DNA of 64,000 nucleotides from an uncultured Clostridia bacterium (GTDB taxonomy: Bacteria; Bacillota; Clostridia; Oscillospirales; Acutalibacteraceae): the NCBI GenBank assembly GCA_947631855.1, contig CANRMX010000001.1:1-64000 (forward strand). Reading direction: 5' to 3'. Position 1 is the first letter of the stretch, and each line of letters opens with the position of its first letter. The notes beneath the pieces were generated by a model, which saw only the letters and a list, made by a program, of their open reading frames with translations, did not search any database and was not told the origin of the DNA. Both the position numbers and the translations under genes were made by a program. Positions 51,127-60,004 of the stretch are shown here, piece after piece.

Positions 51127-52412
51127 GAACGAAAATTCGGCGATTTTTCGCGCTGCTGCTGGCGTGTACCGCAACGGTGCTTCTTTCCGCATGCGCCACC
51201 TCCGGGGATTCGGAAAGCCAGCATACCCTGACCCTGATGGGCAAGAAGACAGATTTGGAAAAGAGCTACATGATCCGGCTGTTCAAGCAGTATGAGGCTG
51301 CCACCGGCAACCGGCTGGAGATCATTTCCTTTGAGGATGCCGCATACGAGGACGAGGCCGCTGCCCGGTTTGAGCGGGGAGACGTCCCGGATGTGTTCCT
51401 GCATTTTAATAACGCCGAGCTCACCCGCTTTGACGTGCCCGCCAATTTCCGCTACCTCAACGATGAGACGTGGGTGGGGGAGCTGACGGACAGCGCCAAA
51501 GCCTACTGTCTGGATGGGGACGGGAATCTGCTGGGCCTGCCCTTCTGGGAGAGCTCCGTTTCCGGGTGCTACTACAACAAGACCATTCTGGACAGTCTGG
51601 GGCTGAAAGCCGCCACCACCCAGGCGGAATTCGATATGCTCTGCGAGACTCTGGCGGAGACGGGCTATACCCCGGTCTGCTGGCCCGTCGATGGGTGCTC
51701 CTGGATGCCGCAGTTCGGGCTGGACCCCATCTTTGCCGACGACCCCGCCCTGCTGGAGCAGCTCAACCGCAACGAGATCGGCTATGCCGACATCCCTGCG
51801 GTGACGGCCATGGTGGAGTGGATCGCGGCCGCCGCGGACAAGGGCTGGTTCGGGGACGACTATGCCGAGACCGGCTGGGATCAGATCGCCCCGGCCCTGG
51901 CCTCCGGCGACGCGGTGATGACCTTTATCTGGGACACCTGGTTCTATACGGACTTCAACGCGAAGGGCCCCTATACGGTGGAGGATTTTGCCCTGATGCC
52001 GGTTTTCATGAATACCGTGGAAGGCGGCACCTATGAGGGCGGCAACCTGAACATGATGATGGTCAACAAGAACAGCGGGCAGCTGGAGACGGCGCTGGAT
52101 TTCCTCGCTTTCTGCGCCGACCCGGAGAATTACAACATGGCCTTTGAGGGCGTCTCCACCGTCAGCTGCTTTCAGCGGCAGACCACCAACATCCAGTCCC
52201 ACATGGTTTCCGACGCCAGCGCCTCCGTGGCGGAAAGGGAGCGGGTCTCCACCGCCGCCACCCGGATCGTGGGCTACAACGCGGAGGACGTGATGGCCGC
52301 CCTGGACAGCCTGCTCAGCAAAAAGACAGACGTCCCGGGCTGCGTGGAGATGATGGGAGCCAGCCGCGCGCAGCGGATGACGCAGTCGCAGGCCAGCGCC
52401 CCGGCGGAATGA
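51123..52412 (+). CDS. Sugar-type solute-binding lipoprotein
   Basis: This is a 429-residue lipoprotein (lipobox LSAC) of the carbohydrate ABC solute-binding family (family 1). PFWESSVSGCYYNKTIL and the ALASGDAVMTFIWDTW motif are typical. It is translationally coupled to the upstream kinase and no permease gene follows, so it is more likely a ligand-presenting partner of a kinase sensor domain than part of a transporter. The ligand is unknown. Confidence 0.85.
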   Translation: MRTKIRRFFALLLACTATVLLSACATSGDSESQHTLTLMGKKTDLEKSYMIRLFKQYEAATGNRLEIISFEDAAYEDEAAARFERGDVPDVFLHFNNAELTRFDVPANFRYLNDETWVGELTDSAKAYCLDGDGNLLGLPFWESSVSGCYYNKTILDSLGLKAATTQAEFDMLCETLAETGYTPVCWPVDGCSWMPQFGLDPIFADDPALLEQLNRNEIGYADIPAVTAMVEWIAAAADKGWFGDDYAETGWDQIAPALASGDAVMTFIWDTWFYTDFNAKGPYTVEDFALMPVFMNTVEGGTYEGGNLNMMMVNKNSGQLETALDFLAFCADPENYNMAFEGVSTVSCFQRQTTNIQSHMVSDASASVAERERVSTAATRIVGYNAEDVMAALDSLLSKKTDVPGCVEMMGASRAQRMTQSQASAPAE

Positions 52413-52476
52413 CCGGCGCGAAATCCACAAACAGGTAAATAAATTGCCCGCGATTTACCGGCTTTTCTTTTCGCAT

Positions 52477-52510
52477 TTGACGCTTCTTTTGACCGGATGT
52501 CTGGTACACT
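52477..52510 (+). promoter_or_regulatory. Tandem promoter module 1
   Basis: TTGACG (52477-52482) and TTGACC (52489-52494) form a direct repeat of 12-base period, followed by an extended -10 TGG-TACACT (TACACT 52505-52510). The same spacing recurs in modules 2 and 3. Confidence 0.65.
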
Positions 52511-52516
52511 GAAGCC

Positions 52517-52600
52517 AGATCGAGGACCTTCTCCAACGGGTGGCCCCAATGGGACAACTTGCATACACTGGATTGTGGGGAAGGACCTCCCGGTCAAGCG
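52517..52600 (+). ncRNA. Candidate small RNA 1
   Basis: Just downstream of module 1, GAGGACCTTCTCC (52522-52534) is nearly complementary to GGGGAAGGACCTC (52577-52589), closing a domain of about 68 bases. No coding frame with a ribosome binding site is visible. It is predicted from structure and promoter position only. Confidence 0.4.
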
Positions 52601-52641
52601 TCAAAGAAATTTTCGTACTTTACCGTTTTTTGCTTTTAAAA

Positions 52642-52675
52642 TTGACGCTTCGTTTGACGATGGTCATGGTATACT
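52642..52675 (+). promoter_or_regulatory. Tandem promoter module 2
   Basis: TTGACG (52642-52647) and TTGACG (52654-52659), then TGG-TATACT (TATACT 52670-52675), with spacing identical to modules 1 and 3. Confidence 0.7.
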
Positions 52676-52682
52676 GTAGTCA

Positions 52683-52828
52683 CGATCAAGACACGAAACC
52701 GAACGCTTCTCTCCCCTGTACCCTTCCAGAGGATCCACGGAGACGCGGGCTGGAAAGAAAATTGGAGAGAAGACCCCTTCCCGAAAAAAGCGACAAAAAG
52801 CCGGGGGGGGGTTACCTGTTTTTCTATT
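52683..52828 (+). ncRNA. Candidate small RNA 2
   Basis: After module 2, CTTCTCTCC (about 52709-52717) and GGAGAGAAG (about 52763-52772) are perfectly complementary. Inside them TTCCAG pairs with CTGGAA. A CCCCTTCCCG / CGGGGGGGG stem and a T-rich tract (to about 52828) could end the transcript. No coding frame with support is seen. Confidence 0.45.
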
Positions 52829-52833
52829 AATTT

Positions 52834-52867
52834 TTGACGGTTCCTTTGACCGCCCGCCTGATATACT
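52834..52867 (+). promoter_or_regulatory. Tandem promoter module 3
   Basis: TTGACG (52834-52839) and TTGACC (52846-52851), then TGA-TATACT (TATACT 52862-52867), again with the same spacing. The following 60 bases are purine-rich and weakly structured. Confidence 0.65.
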
Positions 52868-52926
52868 GAATGTACGATCAGACAAGAGAAAAAGGGCGAA
52901 AGCACAAAAAATCTCCAAATTTGCTG

Positions 52927-52955
52927 TTGATTTTGACGAAGATACATGGTATACT
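52927..52955 (+). promoter_or_regulatory. Promoter of the pilus operon
   Basis: TTGATT (52927-52932) and TATACT (52950-52955) with a 17-base spacer and TGG before the -10. A TTGACG sits inside the spacer, a partial echo of the three modules upstream. Confidence 0.7.
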
Positions 52956-53017
52956 ATTCTTTAAAAATTCGATAGGGCGGTGCGCGGAGCCCCCTGAATG
53001 TTGGAGTTGAGGACAGC

Positions 53018-53707
53018 ATGGATGAGAAGGAATTCCGCAAGTTGCGCAAACAGGATTTTCTCGAACTGCTTTTGACGCAGGGACAGGAATTGTCGGAGCT
53101 TCAGCAGAAGTACGATGAGACGCTCCAGGAACTGGGGCTTACCAAGGAAAGTAATGAGCGGATCAAGATTCGCCTGGACGAAAAGGATGCGCTGATCGAA
53201 CGCCTCAAGGAACGGCTGGATGCAAAGGACGCGGAGATCCAGCGGCTGCACGACAGGCTGAACAGCCGGAAGATCGAGCTCCGGGAGGCCGGTTCCATCG
53301 CGATGGCGGCCCTGCAGCTCAACGGGATCTTCGAGGCGGCGCAGAAAGCGGCGGATCAATATCTTGAAAATGTCACAAAGCAGACGGATTCGGCTCCGCC
53401 GAGTCCCGACAGCGAAAACGGGGACGTCCCCGTTCAAGCTCCTGTGGAACAGGAGCTTGATGGAGACCTGACCACCGATCCCGAGGAGGAGGCCGCCGAG
53501 CAGGATCTGGCAGAAAAGCTGGAGCTCAACCGACAGCACGATCTGGAGGCGAAGGCCGAGGAGGAGCAGGAGCAGGAGAAAGCGGCAGCCCCCGCAGCCA
53601 CGGAGGAGCCGGAGGCTCCCGCCGAATCAGAGGGACAGAAACCCGGAGAGGAAAAGAAAGCGGAGAGTACACAGGCGGTAAAGAAACATTGGTGGCTCCG
53701 CAAGTGA
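53018..53707 (+). CDS. Coiled-coil protein with acidic tail, unknown function
   Basis: This is a 229-residue soluble protein. Residues 5-90 are a long heptad-type coiled coil (ELSELQQKYDETLQELGL, DEKDALIERLKERLDAKDAE). A short hydrophobic helix (SIAMAALQLNGIFEAAQKAA) and a Glu/Ala/Pro-rich acidic tail follow, ending in basic HWWLRK. There is no signal peptide or catalytic motif. As the first gene of the pilus operon, 34 bases before the signal peptidase gene, it may be a cytoplasmic or membrane-proximal assembly factor; this is inference. I do not recognise a named family with certainty. Confidence 0.7.
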   Translation: MDEKEFRKLRKQDFLELLLTQGQELSELQQKYDETLQELGLTKESNERIKIRLDEKDALIERLKERLDAKDAEIQRLHDRLNSRKIELREAGSIAMAALQLNGIFEAAQKAADQYLENVTKQTDSAPPSPDSENGDVPVQAPVEQELDGDLTTDPEEEAAEQDLAEKLELNRQHDLEAKAEEEQEQEKAAAPAATEEPEAPAESEGQKPGEEKKAESTQAVKKHWWLRK

Positions 53708-53741
53708 GCGGGGACGGGATCTTCATACAGAGGGACGCAGC

Positions 53742-54332
53742 ATGAGCGAGAACAAAAACCAGGGGATATCCGTACCGACCAGAGGACAGCTGGAAGAGGC
53801 GCTGCAGAAGGAACGGTACAAAAGGCGTTACGGCAGTGTGCTGAGAAGCACCATCTTCTCCCTGATCGCTGTGGCGGCCGTGGCAGTCCTGATCGCAACG
53901 CTGCTGGTGCCGGTACTGCAAATCACCGGCAGCTCCATGACAGAAACGCTTCAGGACGGCGACATCGTGGTGGCGATCAAAGGCACCTCCTACAAGACGG
54001 GCGATGTGGTAGCTTTCTATTATAACAACAACATCCTGGTCAAGCGGGTGATCGCGACGGCCGGACAGTGGGTGAACATCGACGAAGACGGGACGGTCTA
54101 TGTGGACGATGTGGCGCAGGATGAGCCATACGTCAGCGAAAAAGCCTTTGGGGATTGCGATATCGATCTCCCCTATCAGGTGCCGGACGGCAGGTGCTTC
54201 GTGATGGGCGACCACCGGGCAACCAGTATCGACAGCCGGAACACGGCACTGGGATGCGTAAGCGATGAAATGATCCTCGGCAAGATCATGCTTCGGGTCT
54301 GGCCGCTGGAAACCTTAGAATGGATCAATTGA
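53742..54332 (+). CDS. lepB: Signal peptidase I
   Basis: This is a 196-residue type I signal peptidase with a single N-terminal membrane segment (STIFSLIAVAAVAVLIATLL). The catalytic Ser65 is in GSSMTETL and the Lys101 in LVKRVIATAGQ; the GDHRATSIDSR box is present. Being inside the pilus operon, it probably processes the pilin precursors, as in many Gram-positive pilus loci. Confidence 0.93.
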   Translation: MSENKNQGISVPTRGQLEEALQKERYKRRYGSVLRSTIFSLIAVAAVAVLIATLLVPVLQITGSSMTETLQDGDIVVAIKGTSYKTGDVVAFYYNNNILVKRVIATAGQWVNIDEDGTVYVDDVAQDEPYVSEKAFGDCDIDLPYQVPDGRCFVMGDHRATSIDSRNTALGCVSDEMILGKIMLRVWPLETLEWIN

Positions 54333-54384
54333 CGAGCAGAACAAAACGAACGCAGTACGGTATAAATCGGAAGGAGGCAGCAAA

Positions 54385-57300
54385 ATGGAACAATCCTTTT
54401 TGAAGCAGATGTCAGGGTTTTTGCGTGACAAGAAAAACCGTAAGCGCTACATCGCGGTTTTCCTGTGCCTGGCGTTGGTGGTGTCGCTGACGACCTTCGT
54501 GTCGCTGACGATGTCCGGTAATGCGCAGAATCACATGGTGAAAGTCCTTGACTGCAAATACGAGGCGCACAAGCACACCGCCGATTGCTACGACAAGGAG
54601 CATCCGGATCAGCTGATCTGCGGGTACGCCGATTACGCGGTGCACATCCATAACGACGACTGCTATGACGCCTCCGGCGTGCTGGTGTGCCAGCTTCCTC
54701 AGATCGAGCCCCACACCCACGATGAGACCTGCTACACCGAGGAAAAGACGCTCACCTGCGAACTGCCGGAGAGCGAGGGCCATGTCCATACCGAGGCGTG
54801 CTACACCACCGAACAGGGCGAATTGACCTGCACCGTGGAAGAACATACCCACAGCGAGGAGTGCTACGACGAGAACGGCGAAGTGATCTGCGGCAAGGAA
54901 GAGCACACCCATAACGAAGCGTGCTACGAGCAGATCCAGACCCTCACCTGCGAGATTCCCGAAGGCGAGGGCGCACACACCCATACCGATGACTGCTACG
55001 TCACGGAGAAGGAGCTCACCTGCGGCAAGCTGGAGCTGCACACCCACACCGAGGAGTGCTACCAGCATGACGAGGACGGCAAGCTGGTGCTGGCCAACGA
55101 CGCCGAGCTGGTGCTGGACGACGAAGGCAATCCCGTGTTCGACGAGGAGCATCAGCCCATCGTGATCTGCGGCATCCCGGTGCTGGAGGAGCACGTGCAC
55201 GGCGCGGACTGCTTCAAGACTGTGGAGCTCACCGACGAGGAAGTGGACGGCTTCGATACCCCCGAGACTTCCGAGGCTCCCGCCGAATCCGAAAGCTGCT
55301 ACGATGCAGAGGGCAATCTCATCTGCACCAAGGAAGAACATACCCACACCGAGGAATGCTACGACGAGGCCGCCGCTGAGATCGTCTGCGGCATGGAAGA
55401 GCACACCCACACCGCGCCCGCTCCCGCAGAAGCGGAGAGCTGCTACGACGCAGAGGGCAACCTCACCTGCACCAAGGAAGAACATACCCATACCGAGGAA
55501 TGCTACGACGAGGCCACCGCTGAGATCGTCTGCGGCAAGGAAGAGCACACCCACACCGCGCCCGCAGAGGCTCCCGCAGAAGCGGAGAGCTGCTATGATG
55601 CAGAGGGCAACCTCATCTGCACCAAGGAAGAACATACCCATACCGAGGAATGCTACGACGAAGACGGTACCCTGACTTGCGAGAAGGAAGAGCACGCCCA
55701 CACCGGGGCCGGCGAATCCAACGAGCCGGAAGAATTGACCAAGACCTATCAGGATAGCGGCGTGGTCATCACCGCCACCTACACCGAGGCGGCCAATATC
55801 CCCGAGGAGGCCGAGCTGATCGCCAAGGCCGTCACCAGCGAGACCGATCCCGAGCTGTATGCCCAGCGCATGGAGGAGGCTCTGCAGCACGTCACGCTGC
55901 CGGAGGACGCCGAAACGCCCAACATGCTGCTGTACAACATCGGCTTCTACGTGGACGGCGAAGAGGTTGAGCCCGCCGCGCCGGTGACCATCACCGTGCA
56001 GCTGCTCAACGCCGAAGGCTTCGCGGTAGGCGCGCCCATCACGGTGGTGCACTTCGCGGACGACGGCACCGAGGTGCTGGACGGCACCGCCCTCAACGAG
56101 AACAGCGAGACCACCTTCACCACGGATGGGTTCTCGGATTATGGCATTATGCCTGCGGCAAATGAGCCCACACCGATTGCTGAGACTCCCTCGTCCGGCG
56201 ACGCGAAGGGTTCTGGAACCTTTGCAGGTTTTATCACCGGCGTGGATTACTCCGGCGTAACCTATGACCCCCTGGCCGATGAGTGGTCGACCTGGTTCTC
56301 CATGTCCTTTAGCGCGAGTAAAGAGGAGCTTGCAAACGGGGGCTATGAATTCGACTATTACTTCCCCGAGGGATTTGAAGTTCCGGATTCGCTGTTGAAT
56401 AAGAAATATGATGATAGTGTAACTCCACCTCGGTTTACCTACGAGTTTTCTTATGACAATGAAGCCCACCGGTACAAAGTGCACTTGAAGTTTAATGAGA
56501 ATCAAATAGGGCCAACGGTTGGCGGCACGCTGTCGTTTGAAGCCAACGGCGGTCGTAAGGAAGGCTCGGGCGATCTGCACTATGATTTTAACGACCATGT
56601 TTCGATGGACGTACCCAGCCAAAATATCAAGCAGGAATACGACATTTCCGTCCGCAAGGAAGGCCACTACGATGCGGCGACAAAGACGCTCAAGTACACC
56701 ATCTATGTGGAGTCTCCCCACGGCACGGATGGCCCGATTGATTTGAATGACTACCTCCAGTGGGAAAGCAATAGCAATGGTTTGAAATTCACCGAGCTTA
56801 AAAGCGTCACAGTCAAAAAGCAAACTTATGCCTATCAGGACAATAGTGTAGAGCCTAAAGATATTGACTATTATCCGTCGGAACCAGGTGCAAGTGGTGA
56901 TGGCAATAGCCGCAAGTTCAACTTGCATCTGGAGCAGCTCCAGCCTCAGGATGGCTTGTCCACCCGGTATGTGATCACCTATGAATATAAGGTCGATGGT
57001 GACGTCACTGCGGATGCTGCCAAAGCGAAAAACAGCGTCGAGGCCAAAACGCCCGGCAAGGGCGGCGGCGGTTCCTCCTCCGTAGAGGTGAAGAACGATG
57101 TGCTCAGCAAGACGGCCTGGCAGAATAACAATGACGGTACCATCACTTGGAAGCTCTATGTAAACAAGTCTGGAATCAATATCGCGGGTTATACCCTGAA
57201 TGACGAGTTCTTTACAGAGTATTACATTAATCCTGCTAATATTGTTATTAGCCCTGGAGACAATGTTAGGGTTCTAAAAGATGAGAAGGGGAATCCGTAC

Positions 57301-59916
57301 ATTCAGTTCTATCCCATCGATGGTTCTGGGGAAAACCACACTACCTATGAGATCACGTACACTACGAAGATTGAGGATGACGATTACGGCAAGGAACTTG
57401 TCAACCACGCTGGAATGGTTGACCCAGAGGGTAAACCCGACTACAATACCGAACACGGCTTTACCCCGTCTAAACCGCCGGAGACCACAACGGAATACAA
57501 GCCACATGCTGAAAAGACCTGGGATAATGCGGATCATCTGTATCCCACCGAGGGTGGCAAGATAGCCCAATGGACCGTGAGGGTCCTCTTCCCTGATGAA
57601 TACGGTGGTATTTTCCCGAAAGGCGCTGTCTTTGAGGATAAGTTAGGCAATGATAGTGCAAATCAGTATATGACGTATGTTCAGTTTCTGGATCTTCTCA
57701 ATACGTTAAAAGAGCTGGGTATTTTGGATCATGTGAATACATTTGAGATCACTTGCGAGACGTATGGTCAGTCCATAGGGAGCGAGTGGACCCACGGAGG
57801 AAATAAGACGTCGCATCCATTTGATTTTAAAAACCGCAAGTCTTTAGACAGCCATGTTTTCAATGAGGACTGCACGATCAGTGGATTTAAGTTTACACTC
57901 CAAGACGATGTCACTCCTGACATGCTTAATGGCGGTAAATTTGAATTCACATACAAGAGCACTGTGGTGGTGCCCATAGACGACAAGACGGGCGAGCCGT
58001 CAGAAAATGGGGATGTTTGGTTCCTTAACGACTTTAATGGTGGTACAGCAGGTTATACACACCTCTACTTCGACACTGTAGACAAGAGCGATGGCAATGG
58101 TGTTGACAACAACGCAGAGGTGATGGTCGACAAAGAAGGCAACCTGGTTTGGAAGGTGCACATCGTTGTCAACAATGATCATAAAACGATTGTTGTAAAG
58201 GATAACCTGCCCACCGGAGAGGGTACTGAGGGCGGCCTCCAGTTGAAAAAGGTGGAGTACAGTTCTACGCACACTGGAAGTGGCACAACAGAAGAGCAGC
58301 CTGTCACTGACCGCTGGGAAGTCTCTGGCAGCCCGACTAAGGATGGCCTCACGTGGAAGTATGATGGAGGTACCGGCGAGTCGGTGCTGACGATCACAGA
58401 CCCTCAGAACACGACCAAGAAGACCGTCATCGAGGTGGTCTACACTTGCCAGATCACGGATAAAGGTATGCTGGATGCGCTGAACAATGGCACCTTTACG
58501 TCGCAGAAATACCAAAACACCGTGACGGTCTACTTCGACGACGACCCCACCTCCGATGAGGATACCCAGACCGTAGTCGGCAAGGTCGATGGCTTCAGCA
58601 AAGACAGGGTCGTGCAGAAGGCCGGCGAGTACGATGAAGTTGGGAGTAAGTTCACCTACAGCGTGCAGCTCAACCCCACCGGCGCAGATTTGCTTGAAGA
58701 CGTAGAGTTGCTGGACTTTGAAGACGAACTCAGCTACCAAGAGCAAGTGAAAATTGTTAACGACTACCAATTTACAACTGCAATTGTAGACGGGACGTTG
58801 GCCACTGCTCCAAAGTTGGAACCAGGTAAGTGGGAGGCATATAAGGTTCACGTATACTTTGAGCAAGCTTACGAGATAGATCCCTATTCGGTCAAGTTCT
58901 ATGAAGCTACGTTGAATCCTGACACCGGCGAATTGAAGAAGACGGGCGAAGCACTGACGGATATCGCCTGGTCCATCGACGAGGTCTATGACAGCGAGAC
59001 GGACACGGTCAAAAAGTATATTCGCGCCCAAGTGCCGGATGGAAAACCGTTGATCGTGGAGTATCAATACACTGCTAAAATGCTGGGATTCTATGCACGC
59101 GTGGATGATGATCCTACAAAATATAAAATCAATTATGGAGATATGAAAAAGTTCGTTGAAGAATTCCAAAAAGACAAATGGAACATAAGTGGTGATTTTA
59201 AATTCAATGTGAGCAACACCGCTAAGTTGACTGCCGACTTGACCGATAATTGGAAAGATAAAGTGGACTGGAAGTTCGCAGAAACCTTCGCCGTTTCCTG
59301 GACCGACGGCTTCAACGTGTACAAGGTAGACAGCGTCAACGCCAGCAACTTCCTTGCAGGCGCGGAGTTCACCTTGTATGATGAGGATGGCAAGCCGGTA
59401 GATGACGCCAAGGGCATCACCACCGACTGGAGCGGCAAGATCGTTGTGAGCTGCGAGGTTGACAGTAGTAACAACAAAATAAAGTACAAGTTTACTGACG
59501 CTAAAGACGATGTTCAACAAGATTGGGAGGTCGACGCCGAGAAGGATGCGTACTACTTCCTGAAAGAAACCAAGACCCCCACCGACTATAAGATCCCCGA
59601 GAAGGAGCGAATCGTTGTTCTGTGGTATCCTGGCAATGACGACACACCACTGAGTAATGAGCAAATTCTCGAAAAACTGCCGGATAACTTGAAAGAGGAC
59701 GGCCACACCTACGAAGTGATACTCATGCGGATGGACGACCCGAAGACGAACGCGTTCATCTACAACGAGCCCTCTCCCAACCCGGGCTACACCCTCCCCG
59801 AAACGGGCGGGGAAAGCACACACATGTATATGCTGGGCGGCGCGATGCTGCTGTTGCTTGCCGCGGCCCTTGCGTATAAGGCCAAGATTTCGGGAAGGAG
59901 GGTTTTCAGGGGTTGA
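54385..59916 (+). CDS. Giant LPETG pilus adhesin with HxHxxxCY repeats
   Basis: This is a 1843-residue wall-linked protein. A long signal peptide (membrane part YIAVFLCLALVVSLTTFVSL) is followed by an N-terminal region (about 50-450) with about a dozen HTHxxxCY units, each often followed by a Cys (LTCG or VICG). Large beta-rich domains with Ig and isopeptide character follow (about 590-1640), then a SpaA/CnaB-like domain (about 1640-1770, 'FNVYKVDSVNASNFLAGAEF'-type). The sorting signal LPETG is at 1804-1808, with a hydrophobic stretch and a basic tail. AAGGAGG lies upstream of ATG 54385. It is probably the tip or major adhesin. From about 56.2 to 59.7 kb the DNA is AT-richer than both gene ends. 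Confidence 0.88.
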   Translation: MEQSFLKQMSGFLRDKKNRKRYIAVFLCLALVVSLTTFVSLTMSGNAQNHMVKVLDCKYEAHKHTADCYDKEHPDQLICGYADYAVHIHNDDCYDASGVLVCQLPQIEPHTHDETCYTEEKTLTCELPESEGHVHTEACYTTEQGELTCTVEEHTHSEECYDENGEVICGKEEHTHNEACYEQIQTLTCEIPEGEGAHTHTDDCYVTEKELTCGKLELHTHTEECYQHDEDGKLVLANDAELVLDDEGNPVFDEEHQPIVICGIPVLEEHVHGADCFKTVELTDEEVDGFDTPETSEAPAESESCYDAEGNLICTKEEHTHTEECYDEAAAEIVCGMEEHTHTAPAPAEAESCYDAEGNLTCTKEEHTHTEECYDEATAEIVCGKEEHTHTAPAEAPAEAESCYDAEGNLICTKEEHTHTEECYDEDGTLTCEKEEHAHTGAGESNEPEELTKTYQDSGVVITATYTEAANIPEEAELIAKAVTSETDPELYAQRMEEALQHVTLPEDAETPNMLLYNIGFYVDGEEVEPAAPVTITVQLLNAEGFAVGAPITVVHFADDGTEVLDGTALNENSETTFTTDGFSDYGIMPAANEPTPIAETPSSGDAKGSGTFAGFITGVDYSGVTYDPLADEWSTWFSMSFSASKEELANGGYEFDYYFPEGFEVPDSLLNKKYDDSVTPPRFTYEFSYDNEAHRYKVHLKFNENQIGPTVGGTLSFEANGGRKEGSGDLHYDFNDHVSMDVPSQNIKQEYDISVRKEGHYDAATKTLKYTIYVESPHGTDGPIDLNDYLQWESNSNGLKFTELKSVTVKKQTYAYQDNSVEPKDIDYYPSEPGASGDGNSRKFNLHLEQLQPQDGLSTRYVITYEYKVDGDVTADAAKAKNSVEAKTPGKGGGGSSSVEVKNDVLSKTAWQNNNDGTITWKLYVNKSGINIAGYTLNDEFFTEYYINPANIVISPGDNVRVLKDEKGNPYIQFYPIDGSGENHTTYEITYTTKIEDDDYGKELVNHAGMVDPEGKPDYNTEHGFTPSKPPETTTEYKPHAEKTWDNADHLYPTEGGKIAQWTVRVLFPDEYGGIFPKGAVFEDKLGNDSANQYMTYVQFLDLLNTLKELGILDHVNTFEITCETYGQSIGSEWTHGGNKTSHPFDFKNRKSLDSHVFNEDCTISGFKFTLQDDVTPDMLNGGKFEFTYKSTVVVPIDDKTGEPSENGDVWFLNDFNGGTAGYTHLYFDTVDKSDGNGVDNNAEVMVDKEGNLVWKVHIVVNNDHKTIVVKDNLPTGEGTEGGLQLKKVEYSSTHTGSGTTEEQPVTDRWEVSGSPTKDGLTWKYDGGTGESVLTITDPQNTTKKTVIEVVYTCQITDKGMLDALNNGTFTSQKYQNTVTVYFDDDPTSDEDTQTVVGKVDGFSKDRVVQKAGEYDEVGSKFTYSVQLNPTGADLLEDVELLDFEDELSYQEQVKIVNDYQFTTAIVDGTLATAPKLEPGKWEAYKVHVYFEQAYEIDPYSVKFYEATLNPDTGELKKTGEALTDIAWSIDEVYDSETDTVKKYIRAQVPDGKPLIVEYQYTAKMLGFYARVDDDPTKYKINYGDMKKFVEEFQKDKWNISGDFKFNVSNTAKLTADLTDNWKDKVDWKFAETFAVSWTDGFNVYKVDSVNASNFLAGAEFTLYDEDGKPVDDAKGITTDWSGKIVVSCEVDSSNNKIKYKFTDAKDDVQQDWEVDAEKDAYYFLKETKTPTDYKIPEKERIVVLWYPGNDDTPLSNEQILEKLPDNLKEDGHTYEVILMRMDDPKTNAFIYNEPSPNPGYTLPETGGESTHMYMLGGAMLLLLAAALAYKAKISGRRVFRG
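55280..55690 (+). repeat. Near-identical tandem units in the adhesin His/Cys region
   Basis: Three units of about 144-150 bases begin near 55290, 55434 and 55584, each with AGCTGCTACGATGCAGAGGG (or a one- or two-base variant) and ending in GCACACCCACACC. They encode SCYDAEGNL, CTKEEHTHTEECYD and CGxEEHTHTAP. Confidence 0.85.
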
Positions 59917-60004
59917 CCGCATCCCGGAATCGCGGTGAAGCACCACAGGCACCAAAGAAGAAGCACGTACACAACACATTTTTCTCATGAAAGGAGAAAC
60001 AACA

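Noticed and set aside
43637-51192. Long minus-strand open frames opposite the kinase genes
   Set aside because: They are antisense shadows, rich in His/Leu/Gln/Gly, while the plus frames hold complete kinase and receiver motifs.
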